The position numbers and the translations under genes were made by a program. Below, piece after piece: positions 50,555-62,242 of a stretch of DNA of 64,000 nucleotides (the first letter of the stretch is position 1; every line of letters starts with the position of its first letter). Origin of the DNA: Globodera rostochiensis (Eukaryota; Nematoda; Chromadorea; Rhabditida; Heteroderidae); the NCBI GenBank assembly GCA_018350325.1, contig JAEVLN010000003.1, forward strand, positions 4,977,758 to 5,041,757, read 5' to 3'. The notes beneath the pieces are model-generated. The model did not search any database. It was not told where the DNA came from and was given only the letters and a program-made list of their open reading frames with translations.

Positions 50555-50672
50555 CGGTCAAAAGTCACATTCAACACCTTTGGGAGGCCATCCCCGCGGG
50601 ACATGTGCAACCATTTGGTCAATACTTGTTTAGAAGAAGCGCCGACACTGTCATGGAAACCCGGCATTGTAG
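50555..50672 (-). pseudogene. F-box-family exon 3 fragment (locus H)
   Basis: Minus-strand frame HDSVGASSKQVLTKWLHMSR, then [16 protein letters not shown], the middle of exon 3. Both sides are unrelated, so this is an isolated fragment. Confidence 0.65.
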
Positions 50673-51039
50673 CGTTTATATGGGCGCTGAAGTGCAAATT
50701 CGGTCTTAGAATTGCATTTTCTTGAACATTTTATTTTTTTGAAGAAATAGTGAACTAGAACCATTTTTTGAATCTCAAGTCATTACCATTAAAATGTGTT
50801 GTCTGATTTTTCATTAACCAAAAATCTTTCTCGGCGGAAGTTTCGCGAGTCCCAACAAGAAATCACTCAAAGTAGTCTTCACAGTTTAACGTGCACCAGG
50901 GTTGCCGCCTGAAACCCCCGGCGGCGCTTTTTAGACTCGAACTTAAACGAGAGCCAGCCTTTTACCAAGCCAATATGGTCATAAAAGAAAGAAATTGACG
51001 AGTTCAATAAATCAATCAATCGGATTCTCCCGCCCTCAT

Positions 51040-51892
51040 TTAGCCGAACAGTTTTTTGTGGCATTCTTTCAGCTCCTCAATTTCTCCATCACCCAATTTG
51101 TTGTGTTCAGAACGATTGTCCATGTAATTCTCACCGCTAAAATCCTCCTTGGTCATCTCTTTCAATATTTTCTCCTGAAATTAATTTAATTAACCAAAAA
51201 AATTGAATTTGGGACCTTCAGGGGAAAGATGCTGAACTGATGTGCCAACCGGAATTTGCAAATGGCCAACTTTTTGCTTTTTTTGTACAGAAAGACAACG
51301 CAACGCTTCAAAACGGGGAATAACGAAAATCGTTCGGCCAACAGCAAAACGCCCTCAACACATTTATCTGAATATTTTGGTTCTAATTGTTATGGCTATT
51401 TTAATGCACTAAAAATTGCCAAAATGATTATTTACCGTCCAACTCCACGTTGTGTGGATATATTGTGGAAATGAGTCGACGACAATTTGCGACGGCATTA
51501 GAAAGGTCGTCAATTTGAATGTTTGGCATTTCTTGGGCGTTTTCTCCAAAAAACATCGTTTGGAAATATTTCGAGTGGGCCGCCAACAGCTAAAAATGAT
51601 GATTTTAAAAAAAGAATTCTGAATTTAACTCACATATTTGTTCACATACACAGCTTCCCCATTGACCAGCAAAACATCATCGAGACGCACAGCGCTAAAA
51701 CGAAGAAAAGGGAGAGGATTTGGATTGGACTGATCAAAAAATGTGTCCTATGATCAAATAGGATTTGCCGGTCTGATCAGGTCAGTTTTAAAAGCAAACT
51801 TACGGCATTCTCTTTTCTGTGACCAGTTCGGCTTTGAACGTCACAGCGTCCTCTGCCTCATCGTATAAGCCATTCTTCGTGTCCATAAGTTC
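51040..51892 (-). CDS. MATH/BTB-type protein, C-terminal five exons
   Basis: Exons: 51,804-51,892 ([20 protein letters not shown]...), 51,634-51,694 ([20 protein letters not shown]), 51,436-51,589 ([20 protein letters not shown]...), 51,216-51,367 ([20 protein letters not shown]...) and 51,040-51,174 ([20 protein letters not shown]... stop). All phases agree (197 residues). The DVLL..G..V.VNK..LAAHS.YF core is a BTB/POZ domain, a dimerisation and Cul3-binding fold, and the first exon is the end of a MATH domain, a substrate-binding fold. MATH/BTB proteins are known as Cul3 ubiquitin-ligase adaptors, abundant in nematodes. The upstream MATH exons are not clear; a possible remnant (SWGYEHLLKL) lies at 51,945-51,985 but does not join in phase. 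So it is 5'-incomplete or decayed there. Confidence 0.8.
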
Positions 51893-52295
51893 CTGTAAAA
51901 TAAGAAATCTAAATTTAAAATTAAAATATTTTGTTCACCTCAATTTTAACAAATGTTCATAGCCCCAACTTTTGAATTGGCTTTACTGGTGTGGCCAAAT
52001 CAACAGGTGGTCTAAGCGTTCTCATTTCAAATTAAGTCTCAAATATTTTAAGCACTTTAGGGTGTTCAAATACCCTGGGGGTTTAAATGAATTAAAGGAG
52101 CGCTTCGGGTAATATGGATCATAGGTCCCGGGCTCAAAATCACTCAAAACCACTTATTATTAGGTAAATAGGTTTTCTTAGGGGCTGAACCGATAGCATC
52201 AAAAATTTTATTGGGACGAGCATTTAAACTAAAGACCAAAACCCTCACGTGGTAGTATTCTTGACTTTTACCTAGTTTTCTTTTCTCTGGATCTT

Positions 52296-52350
52296 CAGGT
52301 AAAAACATTTATCGATTTTGTGTCTACCCCCTCACCAATCCATCGCCCAA
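52296..52350 (+). promoter_or_regulatory. Conserved upstream block of F-box locus I
   Basis: ACATTTATCGATTTTGTGTC followed by CACCAATCCATCGCCCAA, the plus-strand form of the shared block, 170-220 bp before the start codon. Confidence 0.4.
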
Positions 52351-52514
52351 TTCAAAGTTTTTGCTCCTTCTCCCACATTTGCATTCGAGTAAATGTTTCA
52401 TCATCGATTTACTTCTGCTGTTATCTTCTGTCCTTATTTATTATTAAAAATGCAATCTTTTCAGTTTTTAGCTCATCGGAATCATAAAATTATTTGAATT
52501 TGCAACGACGAAAA

Positions 52515-54292
52515 ATGTCGGACAATCCGAAGGAAGTGGTAAAACAATTGGAGTTCTGCCTCGGATTCGGGGAATCCCCTCGTCCTCACCGGAGTGAAAA
52601 GTTTAAAGAAGCGAGAAAATGTTGCTCGTTGTATTATAAGTAGGGCCTATGGCTTTTAGGAATAAAAATAGGATGACCCAAGTACCATATTTATATGGCC
52701 TTTGCCATATCGATTGAATGAAATGTTAGTCTTGCCTTAGGCCAGTTACTTAACAAATTGCCATTAAAAATTAAAAAATTTCCCCGGCGGCGCCTTGTCT
52801 TTGGGTATCGTCATAAAATATTAAACGGGTTTCCCTATCCAGCAAAGAAAATTTCCGACAGTTTTCGAAGGTTCTCACGCCCTTCCCCCGCCTTAACGAC
52901 AAAATTTTGCAGTTTCTTTGACCAATCTTAACGTAACGGAGATTTGCCTATTTTCAGCACCTTTCGTCTCTTTTAAACCCTCGAATTTTAAGTTCCATTA
53001 GTGTCGACCTTTTGTTCGAAGTTTTCGAATTCTGTGGCCCTTTTATGCTGGGACTGAAAGTGGCGCTTCTCAGCGATCGATTTGACTTTTTGGTGGACGC
53101 GCATTTCAAATCGAAGGAATGGTCGGTCGTTGGACAATTTGAAAATTTGTCGCGCAAATGGCGCTGAAAATTGTCAAATTCATTGGCCATGAAGTCGAGC
53201 GCCGGCTGCCAATTCCGCAAAAGCCGCTTCCCAAAAAAGTGATCGGGTTCGAAATGCTTCGAATAAGGTCAGTGTCGTGTTTAAATTGTTTGAAGGCCAT
53301 TAAGTCTTTTCCCCAAATTTGTCAAATTTCTACATAAACTTTAGTTACATCGACAAAAGTGTCATCAAATTTCTCCAAAGCATTCGCCCGCTTTTCGCTT
53401 CCAAAGGGACCAATGTTCGGATTTCCGCAGTAATTAACCAAACCGCAGTTGGCAAATCATTTGGCCATTAATCAATGCCAACATTTGCTGTTTTGTGTTG
53501 TTTTTGTCCACTTTCAAATGTTTGCGCCGATTCTCTCCGACCTTTCTGCGCGATTGTGCAAAGCTCCAATTGGTCAAATTCTATGGACATTGCCCCGTGT
53601 TCTCGACCGATAACAATGCAATGGCCAAATGGTTGCACACGCCCCGCGGGGATGGACTCCCAAAGTTGTTTGAATGCAATTATCGTCCAGAAAGAATGGA
53701 AGGACTCAAAATGGTGGGTTTTTGTATTTGTTTTATTGGACTCTCTGTTTTAAATTCCTTTTAAGGAATTTGTCAATTCAATCGATCCGGTCAATTCATC
53801 ATTCGTCTTTGTTCTGATGGCATTGTGCCATTCGAATTGAAGAACAATTTGACGGGGGAGCGATTGGAGTTACAGCGACACATTGATGGAGTCGATTGGG
53901 GAGACGCGTGGCTGTTGATTCGTTGTCCAATTGAGCGCGACGAAGCAAAATGGGCCAATTGGGAAAAGGAAGAAGCTGTGCAAAATTTGTCGCGGTGGAA
54001 TCGCATCGATATTGCCTTCACTGACAGGGACATCGGCGACGTGTAAATTCCCACACTATATGAGAGTGGTTTAGACCCGAAATTTCGATAAGACTATGGC
54101 GGCCAGTTTTTGATTAATAAACAAATGGGTCCCCCCTATTGAAACGCGGATTTTTTTTTTTTTGATATGTCAAAAACAGAGACAGAGTGAATTACAATGG
54201 CGTTACGTGTTTAAAATGACCTTAACTTCGTTTAGAAAATATTTAATTCATTTATAATTTACAGACGACGCAAACGAAGGCCCCCAGTGAGC
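52515..54292 (+). pseudogene. F-box-family pseudogene with several frameshifts (locus I)
   Basis: Exon 1 from 52,515 (MSDNPKEVVKQLE) has lost its normal donor. Exon 2, 52,993-53,267, starts [18 protein letters not shown] and breaks after SKEWSVV. Exon 3, 53,345-53,713, starts SYIDKSVIKFLQSI, shifts frame near 53,440, then reads NICCFVLFLSTFKCLRRFSP and [14 protein letters not shown]. Exon 4, 53,766-54,046, lacks one T near 53,793 (GTCAATTCATC), then continues [17 protein letters not shown] and [17 protein letters not shown] to TAA. A remnant of the NEGPSEPKK tail (DANEGP) follows at 54,266-54,292. The breaks are single-base changes, so a polished assembly could rescue part of it. Confidence 0.8.
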
Positions 54293-54464
54293 AAAAAGTG
54301 AATGAGCCGAACGGAATTTGGCTGGAAATTCAAACTTAGAAATGGACGAAATATTGAAAGTGTTGCTTTCCCCCACATATTGTAAAGCTTTTTTTGGTCA
54401 AAATCTTTGATAAAAGCTTTGTTTTTAATAAGGGTTTTTTGCGAGCTTGTTAGGTATTTGTTAT
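54293..54464. other. 3' flank of locus I
   Basis: Continues the family's 3' untranslated sequence (ATTGAAAGTGTTGC at 54,354), then AT-rich DNA up to the next element. Confidence 0.35.
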
Positions 54465-55346
54465 TAGAGCCCGGTCGAGACGAGATCTCGTCTCGAAATC
54501 TCGAAAAATCTCGACGAGATTCTCGAGAAATCTCGTCTCGACATCTCGTCTCGAATAAAACTGAATTTTCGAGATTTTTCGAGATCCGAGATTTTTTCGA
54601 GAATCTCGTCTCGAGTCTCGCTCGAAAGAAGCTCGAGATTCTCGATCTCGACTCCAAAATGTTTCATGAAAACAGTCCTTTTTTAAACAAAGATTGCCAA
54701 TTTTTGTAAAAAATTCCCCCGGCGGCGCCTGTCGGCACCGCCGGACATACTCCCTTTTGGCTGCAAATCTCTCAAACTGTTCTCGGCGGCGCCTATCGGC
54801 ACCGCCGAACCTCCTCTCACTCCCAGAGTGAATAAAAATTCTCAAAAAATTTTGAAAAATTTATTAAAAAATGTTAAAAAATTCTAGCAATTTTCTGACC
54901 GGCTCTTTCATACCACACTATGGGTCAAGCCCAGAGGCGAAACGCCAAAATTTAAGCAATTTCTCTACTGAAACAAAAAAATAGCTATGCGGCAGACAGC
55001 ATATGGTCAGACACTATATCTCCTCACCATTGAATTGTTTGATTTTCAAAACCTTGGAACACAGGCTAACACTTATATGTCGTGACCAAATTTTGCAGAC
55101 ATGCTTCTAGTGCTCCCTTTTTACCCGTACAAAATTTGGTGGAGTTTCTGAGAATTTTGGAAAAAAAATTATATTTCTCGAGTCTCGACAGTTCCGGCTC
55201 GAGATTTTTCGAGATCCGAGATTTTTCGAGAATCTCGTCTCGACATCTCGTCTCGACTAAAATGAGCTTCACGAGATTTTTCGAGATCCGAGATTTTTTC
55301 GAGAATCTCGTCTCGAGTCTCGCTCGAAGCTCAAGTCCGGGCTCTA
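54465..55346. mobile_element. hAT-like fold-back element, TCTCGA words, 882 bp
   Basis: Tips TAGAGCCCGG and (reverse complement) TAGAGCCCGG; target duplication TTTGTTAT at 54,457-54,464 and 55,347-55,354, identical. The subterminal zones are dense CGAGATCTCGTCTCGA-type words. The middle has two GC palindromes (54,718-54,746 and 54,781-54,811). The 100- to 132-codon frames here (e.g. 54,407-54,709) arise from the words and are not genes. Confidence 0.85.
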
Positions 55347-55545
55347 TTTGTTATTCTTCGCTTATATTTTTAATTTTTTAGTGATTGCCCGAGGCTTTCA
55401 CGGGTATTGAAAAGATTTTAAAGAGATTGTAAAGAAATTAGTCGAAAGTTGCGAATTTTGCAAACAATAGGGTCCCCCTATGGTGTTTTTTTGGTACTTT
55501 TCCGTTTTGTCCCCCCCCCCTCAAAAAATTTAAATTTATATTTTT

Positions 55546-55737
55546 TAGGGGTATTTAAGGGTGCTGGTCACGAATAAAAGAATTTTTTTTTGATCTGACG
55601 CCATTTAAACATTGGCCAATTGAGTCCCAACCCCCCCCCCCCTCCCCTCATTTTTAGGGGTAATTAAAGGTGCTGATCACGAATTTAATATTTTTTGATA
55701 TGACGCCATTTAAACATTGGCCAATTGAGTCCCAGTG
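55546..55737 (+). repeat. Direct duplication of about 95 bp with C-tracts
   Basis: GACGCCATTTAAACATTGG plus CCAATTGAGTCCCA occurs at 55,600-55,630 and 55,695-55,735, each preceded by GGGGTA(A/T)TTAAGGGTGCTG and a run of C. A related piece in reverse lies at 26,670-26,760, in intron 1 of locus B. Confidence 0.55.
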
Positions 55738-56186
55738 TAAAAGTGACATTCACAAAGGGACCCATCTTTACATTGGAACATCGGCCTTCGAAAGCCGCAG
55801 CTGGAAAATCATTTGTGAGAATATTTGGCCTTTTTTCAGTGACAACATTTGCGGAATTTCTTTATCTTCCTCCGCTCTCGACCGTTTGCGCCAATTCTCT
55901 CCGGCTATTCTCAGCGATTGCCCAAAACTCCGAATGATCCAAGCCTATGGTCTTTTTCCCGAATTTCCGGCCGATGACAGTGCCGGCGCTTCTTCTGAGC
56001 AAGCATTGGCCAAATGGTTGCACACGCCCCGCGAGGATGGCCATCCGAAGGTGGCGGATTGCTTTTGTGATTCGGAAAGAATGGAGGCGCTGAAAATGGT
56101 GATTTTTTGCATTTATTCCTCTTAAGGAATTTTTCAATTCGACCGATCCGGTCAATTTCTTTGGCATTTTTCTGCTGGCATTGTGT

Positions 56187-56378
56187 AGTAAAGAATAGGC
56201 AAAATGTCAGCCCCGGTTGGGACTCGAACCCACGTCCTCCACCCAATCCGTGGGCAGCTCTTCCAACTGAGCTACCGGGGCGTCCCATTAGCCTTCTTCT
56301 TTATGGATGATCTTTTGCCCCCGCCATAGGCGTTTTAACCGTTCGCTTCCAACCAGCGGAACACTCAAATCCTTACAG
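56187..56378 (-). mobile_element. tRNA-bearing cassette, copy 3, inserted in an exon
   Basis: Same block as at 41,598 and 41,883. Here both borders can be read against the interrupted coding sequence: GGCATTGTG before and TGTCATTTGAAC after, implying at most a 2-bp (TG) duplication. The tips AGTAAAGAAT and (reverse complement) CTGTAAGGAT are weak inverted repeats. Confidence 0.65.
56210..56281 (-). tRNA. tRNA-like gene or pseudogene, third copy
   Basis: Acceptor GCCCCGG/CCGGGGC, D arm and both internal promoter boxes intact. One T-stem pair is changed (CCCAA). Same irregular anticodon arm as the other copies. Confidence 0.5.
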
Positions 56379-56695
56379 TGTCATTTGAACGGAAAAACAA
56401 TTTTACGGGTGAACGATTGGAGATGCGATGCATTGAGCGAGACTTTGAGGAAGACGAATGGTTGTTGGTTCGCTGTCCGATTGATCGCAACGAGGACAAA
56501 TGGTCCAAGTGGGAAGCGGAGGCTAAATACTGTTTGGGGAATAGCGTCCTTATTGACTTCGGAGACAAGGATATCGGCGACGGGTACGGGCTAAATGGGA
56601 TAAATCAACTGAACCGATTATTCTTGAACAACCTTGGAAATTCCTTAAGAAAATGCAATTTCGTTATGTCTGAACCCGCCGGACCCTGGACCTAG

Positions 56696-57010
56696 AATTA
56701 ATTGTTAGAAGCATTTTGGTAATAGTTTGCCAGGTGCCCCACATTTAAAAAAAATACAATTTTTTCAAAGTTGATAAAAAGATGTTTTTAGGGGTTCTCG
56801 AGTGCGTAGAATCAGAATATGACATCCATTTCGAACTCCGGACCTGAATTCGAACAATTTTGAAAAAAATCACATTTATAAAAAATTATTTTTGGCCCCA
56901 AAATCATTCAAAAAGCATGAATTCGATCATTACCTGCCGTTTCGTTATAATTTGTGCTTTTCGAAGAGGCCCACAAATAATTTTTGAAAAAATGTGGGGA
57001 ACCAGCCAAA
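56696..57010. other. Intergenic DNA after locus J
   Basis: I see no gene, repeat or RNA that I can support in this stretch. Confidence 0.3.
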
Positions 57011-57014
57011 CTGG

Positions 57015-57130
57015 GGTCCGGACAATTGGACAGTGGACAATCCGACAGTGGACAATCCGACAGTGGACAATCCGACAGTGAAGACAATCCGACAGAAGTG
57101 GACAATCCGACAGTTGGACAATCCGACAGT
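57015..57130 (+). repeat. 15-bp minisatellite (GTGGACAATCCGACA)
   Basis: About seven imperfect tandem units. Open frames on both strands (DNPTVDNPTVDN; SDCPLSDCPL) follow the repeat. Confidence 0.8.
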
Positions 57131-57239
57131 GAACGAAAATTTTAAAAAACAAAATTGCTGTTCGAAGGAGAAAAACCGTGCCTATTTGAATGGTGCGGGT
57201 TAAAAAACTCCTTAAAGGTATTTCGGCTCAAAAATTTCG

Positions 57240-57422
57240 TTAATTTGGTTCTGGCAATCGATAAGCAATCGCCCTCAAATAAGCCAAAAATGGTCGGTTG
57301 GCGCGGTCGTGGTAAATCGCACTAACCGCATCTTTCTCCACGTTTTCACTTTTTCTCGCCATTCCTTTTCCACGGATACCATGCTGTGGATTGTTGTTGA
57401 AATCCTGGACAACCAATGCGAA
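57240..57422 (-). pseudogene. Coding-like fragment of unknown family
   Basis: A minus-strand frame of 60 codons to TAA, reading VVQDFNNNPQHGIRGKGMAR, then KSENVEKDAVSAIYHDRANR, then PFLAYLRAIAYRLPEPN. Composition and codon use look like real protein, unlike the satellite next door. The only internal ATG leaves 39 codons and no splice acceptor is obvious, so it is most likely the last exon or remnant of a gene. No family recognised. Confidence 0.4.
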
Positions 57423-57489
57423 TCACAATCATCAGGCAACTCATGCATCAGTCCGTCGAGCTCAAATGAATACTAACGGCTCGACAAAG

Positions 57490-60400
57490 GTGTTAGACCT
57501 GAGCGTTCTTGGGGCCGTCAAATTATTCCATTTTGTACGAACCCTTATGCGTGCAGCTCCCTGACAATATTATTTTCCCCAAACGCCTTGCAAAAACATC
57601 GCTACTAACGGCTCGACCAGAGCTTTTAGACCTGAGAGTTCTTGGGGCCGTCAAATTATTCCATTTTGTACGAACCCTTATGCGTGCAGCTCCCTGACAA
57701 TATTATTTTCCCCAAACGCCTTGCAAAAACATCGCTACTAACGGCCGATTTGAGTGTTAGACCTGAGAATCGGGTTTCAGCGGGTGTCTAGGATATTTTA
57801 GAGGAGTTAAAATTTGAATTTTTATTTGCTTGGGTATTCATCGATCGATCAACCATTCTATGAGAAAAAATACACCAAAACTTGGGTCTCTAAATTGAAA
57901 GATATAATCGGGTTTCAGCGGGTGTCTAGGATATTTTAGAGGAGTTAAAATTTGAATTTTTATTTGCTTGGGTATTCATCGATCGATCAACCATTCTATG
58001 AGAAAAAATACACCAAAACTTGGGTTTCTAAATTGAAAGATATAATCGGGTTTCAGCGGGTGTCTAGGATATTTTAGGAATTAAAATTTGAATTTTTATT
58101 TGCTTGGGTATTCATCGAGCGATCAACCATTCTATGAGAAAAAATAAATCAAAACTTGGGTTTCTAAATTGAAAGATATAATCGGGTTTCAGCGGGTGTC
58201 TAGGATATTTTAGAGGAGTTAAAATTTGAATTTTTATTTGCTAGGGTATTCATCGATCGATCAACCATTCTATGAGAAAAAATACACCAAAAATTGGGTT
58301 TCTAAATTGAAAGATATAATCGGTTTCAGCGGGCGTCTAGGATATTTAAGAGGAGTTAAAATTTTAATTTTTATTTGCTTGGGTATTCATCGATCGATCA
58401 ACCATTCTATGAGAACAAGAATTGGGTTTCTAAATTGAAAGATATAATCGGGTTTCAGCGGGTGTCTAGGATATTTTAGAGGAGTTAAAATTTGAATTTT
58501 TATTTGCGTGGGTATTCATCGATCGATCAACCATTCTATGAGAAAAAATACACCAAGAATTGGGTTGGAAAGATATAATCGGGTTTCAGCGGGTGTCTAG
58601 GATATTTTAGGAGTTAAAATTTGAATTTTTATTTGCTAGGGTATTCATCGATCGATCAACCATTCTATGAGAAAAAATACACCAAAAATTGGGTTTCTAA
58701 ATTGAAAGATATAATCGGTTTCAGCGGGCGTCTAGGATATTTAAGAGGAGTTAAAATTTTAATTTTTATTTGCTTGGGTATTCATCGATCGATCAACCAT
58801 TCTATGAGAACAAGAATTGGGTTTCTAAATTGAAAGATATAATCGGGTTTCAGCGGGTGTCTAGGATATTTTAGAGGAGTTAAAATTTGAATTTGTATCT
58901 GACAATATTATTTTCCCCAAACGCCTTGCAAAAACATCGCTACTAACGGCTCGAAGCCGGGTGTTAGACCTGAGAGTTCTTGGTACCGTCAAATTATTCC
59001 ATTTTGTACGAACCCTTATGCGTGCAGCTCCTTGACAATATTATTTTCCCCAAACGCCTTGTAAAAACATCGCTACTAACGGCTCGACCAGGGTTTTAGA
59101 CCTGAGCGTTCTTGGGGCCGTCAAATTATTCCATTTTGTACGAACCCTTATGCGTGCAGCTCCCTGACAATATTATTTTCCCCAAACGCCTTGTAAAAAC
59201 ATCGCTACTAACGGCTCGACCAGGGTTTTAGACCTGAGAGTTCTTGGGACCGTCAAATTATTCCATTTTGTACGAACCCTTATGCGTGCAGCTCCCTGAC
59301 AATATTATTTTCCCCAAACGCCTTGCAAAAACATCGCTACTAACGGCTCGAGTAGGTTGTTCGTCCTGAGAGAGCTTGGGACCGTCAAATTATTCCATTT
59401 TGTACGAACCCTTATGCGTGCAGCTCCTTGACAATATTATTTTCCCCAAACGCCTTGTAAAAACATTGCTACTAACGGCTCGACCAGGGTTTTAGACCTG
59501 AGAATCGGGTTTCAGCGGGTGTCTAGGATATTTTAGAGGAGTTAAAATTTGAATTTTTATTTGCTTGGGTATTCATCGATCGATCAACCATTCTATGAGA
59601 AAAAATACACCAAAACTTGGGTTTCTAAATTGAAAGATATAATCGGGTTTCAGCGGGTGTCTAGGATATTTTAGGAATTAAAATTTGAATTTTTATTTGC
59701 TTGGGTATTCATCGATCGATCAACCATTCTATGAGAAAAAATACACCAAAACTTGGGTTTCTAAATTGAAAGATATAATCGGGTTTCAGCGGGTGTCTAG
59801 GATATTTTAGGAGTTAAAATTTGAATTTTTATTTGCTTGGGTATTCATCGAGCGATCAACCATTCTATGAGAAAAAATAAATCAAAACTTGGGTTTCTAA
59901 ATTGAAAGATATAATCGGGTTTCAGCGGGTGTCTAGGATATTTTAGAGGAGTTAAAATTTGAATTTTTATTTGCGTGGGTATTCATCGATCGATCAACCA
60001 TTCTATGAGAAAAAATACACCAAGAATTGGGTTGGAAAGATATAATCGGGTTTCAGCGGGTGTCTAGGATATTTTAGGAGTTAAAATTTGAATTTTTATT
60101 TGCTAGGGTATTCATCGATCGATCAACCATTCTATGAGAAAAAATACACCAAAAATTGGGTTTCTAAATTGAAAGATATAATCGGTTTCAGCGGGCGTCT
60201 AGGATATTTAAGAGGAGTTAAAATTTTAATTTTTATTTGCTTGGGTATTCATCGATCGATCAACCATTCTATGAGAACAAGAATTGGGTTTCATTGAAAG
60301 ATATAATCGGGTTTCAGCGGGTGTCTAGGATATTTTAGAGGAGTTAAAATTTGAATTTGTATCTGACAATATTATTTTCCCCAAACGCCTTGCAAAAACA

Positions 60401-60979
60401 TCGCTACTAACGGCTCGAAGCCGGGTGTTAGACCTGAGAGTTCTTGGTACCGTCAAATTATTCCATTTTGTACGAACCCTTATGCGTGCAGCTCCTTGAC
60501 AATATTATTTTCCCCAAACGCCTTGTAAAAACATCGCTACTAACGGCTCGACCAGGGTTTTAGACCTGAGCGTTCTTGGGGCCGTCAAATTATTCCATTT
60601 TGTACGAACCCTTATGCGTGCAGCTCCCTGACAATATTATTTTCCCCAAACGCCTTGTAAAAACATCGCTACTAACGGCTCGACCAGGGTTTTAGACCTG
60701 AGAGTTCTTGGGACCGTCAAATTATTCCATTTTGTACGAACCCTTATGCGTGCAGCTCCCTGACAATATTATTTTCCCCAAACGCCTTGCAAAAACATCG
60801 CTACTAACGGCTCGAGTAGGGTGTTCGTCCTGAGAGTTCTTGGTACCGTCAAATTATTCCATTTTGTACGAACCCTTATGCGTGCAGCTCCCTGACAATA
60901 TTATTTTCCCCAAACGCCTTGCAAAAACATCGCTACTAACGGCTCGACAAGGGTGTTAGACCTGAGAATCGGGTTTCAG
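57490..60979. repeat. Satellite of two alternating monomers (132 bp A, 138 bp B)
   Basis: A: CTGACAATATTATTTTCCCC, ACATCGCTACTAACGGCTCG, CATTTTGTACGAACCC. B: GGGTTTCAGCGGGTGTCTAG, GGGTATTCATCGATCGATC, AAATTGAAAGATATAATC. Blocks: A 57,490-57,765; B 57,766-58,895; A 58,896-59,505; B 59,506-60,362; A 60,363-60,967. The B-A block recurs with a period of about 1,467 bp (identical frames at 58,621 and 60,088), a higher-order repeat. It ends mid-monomer at the inverted-duplication border. Confidence 0.9.
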
Positions 60980-62126
60980 CTTGGCCCACTTTAGGTAGAG
61001 ATATGAATTTTTTAAAATTCATTTTTTTAGTTTTCAAACTTTTTGTGGGGGGGGGGGGTCGGCAGTGCTGATAGGCACCGCCTTTACACTTCGCGACAAA
61101 TTTAAATTCCCATTTTTATTTCTGGAACGATTTTTGTCCGATGGTCCAGCCCATCGGAACCGCCGGGGAAAGAATTAAAAAAATTCAATTTAGGAGTGTA
61201 TTTTCGGGGGGTTTTAATGCATTTTTTTGTTAAGAAATTTTCAAAAATAAATTTTTTTGCGAATTCTGCTTAACTTTTGGTGGGGGGGGGGTCGGCGGTG
61301 CCGATAGACGACGCCGAGAAAATTTTGAATTTTTGACTCGATTTGTGAAGAGATTTGCTACCAAATTTAGAAATGCGGTAATTTTTTGAAGCTTTTATGG
61401 CGGTAAAAAATGGAAGCTTTAGTGAATAATTAGGAAAATATTCTTAAAATTTGCAACAAAAAAAATTAACATTTTATAAGGTTTTACACTGGGTGATGTT
61501 TTTAAGATCAGTAAAAAGGAGTATCTACTTACCAATTTAAATGAAGAAAATTTAATTTCACTTGGGGGACTAGAACTCAGGACAATATAGAGTAAGAGAC
61601 ACAGAATTTAGCCACTGCGCCATACGAGCACTGTATCCATAAAGTTAACAAAGTATTAAAGGATTTCTAAATTTGTCATTGTTTTTAAAACTTTCAAGCC
61701 CATAATTCTTTATGATTTCTCACCAAAAATTCCATCTTTACCAGTGCAAAAAAGTCTCGTTTTCCGAGACTAAAAACCCGAGAGTCGAGACCGAGACCGA
61801 GACCCAAAAAAACCGAGAAATTTCTCGGTTCGAGAAAGAGACTCTCGAACAGCCCTAATAGTTACTAACCGAAAAGTCATAAGAATAATCTACATTGACG
61901 GGGTTCGAACCCCAACCAAATATGTTCCAATCACCAGCACTTACCACTAAACCACAAGCTCACATGTGAACCTATGGGTCCTAAACCCAATTATTAATCT
62001 ATACTCCAATACCAATCACGGATCAAAATCACGGATTATTTCAAAAAATCCGTGACCGTGATCCGTGATCACGGACCCCCAAAAACGCCGTGATTGGTAT
62101 GATCCGTGATCACGTCCATCCCTGGT
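60980..62126. mobile_element. Truncated inverted copy of the GATCACGG hAT-like element
   Basis: Only the CAGGGATGG end (62,126) with its flank GTTAGGGT survives. The other end is cut at the duplication border, inside the element. Confidence 0.75.
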
Positions 62127-62242
62127 TAGGGTCTACAAAGTATGAGCGATGATTGACCTACGCATAAAAATTTGATTGGACGCATAAACTGAAGTAAAAC
62201 CAAACTTTTAATGGCTTTCAAATAATTTCAACCGAAAATGAC

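Larger units (their letters stand above)
55757..56695 (+). pseudogene. F-box-family pseudogene, 5'-truncated and split by a tRNA cassette (locus J)
   Basis: Exon 3 from about 55,757 to 56,098 ([32 protein letters not shown]); exons 1-2 and the start of exon 3 are missing. Exon 4 begins at 56,126 ([19 protein letters not shown]), is interrupted at 56,186 by the third tRNA-bearing cassette, and resumes at 56,378 ([34 protein letters not shown]) to IGDGYG. The donor/stop GGGTAAGG has become GGGTACGG, so the frame reads on to 56,695. Confidence 0.8.

Noticed and set aside
54259..54845. Arg/Ser-rich proteins of 100-132 residues
   Set aside because: They derive from TCTCGA words of the hAT-like element.
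58226..60297. Repeated 70-residue proteins at 58,226, 58,621 and 60,088
   Set aside because: They are readings of satellite monomer B; identity between them reflects array amplification.
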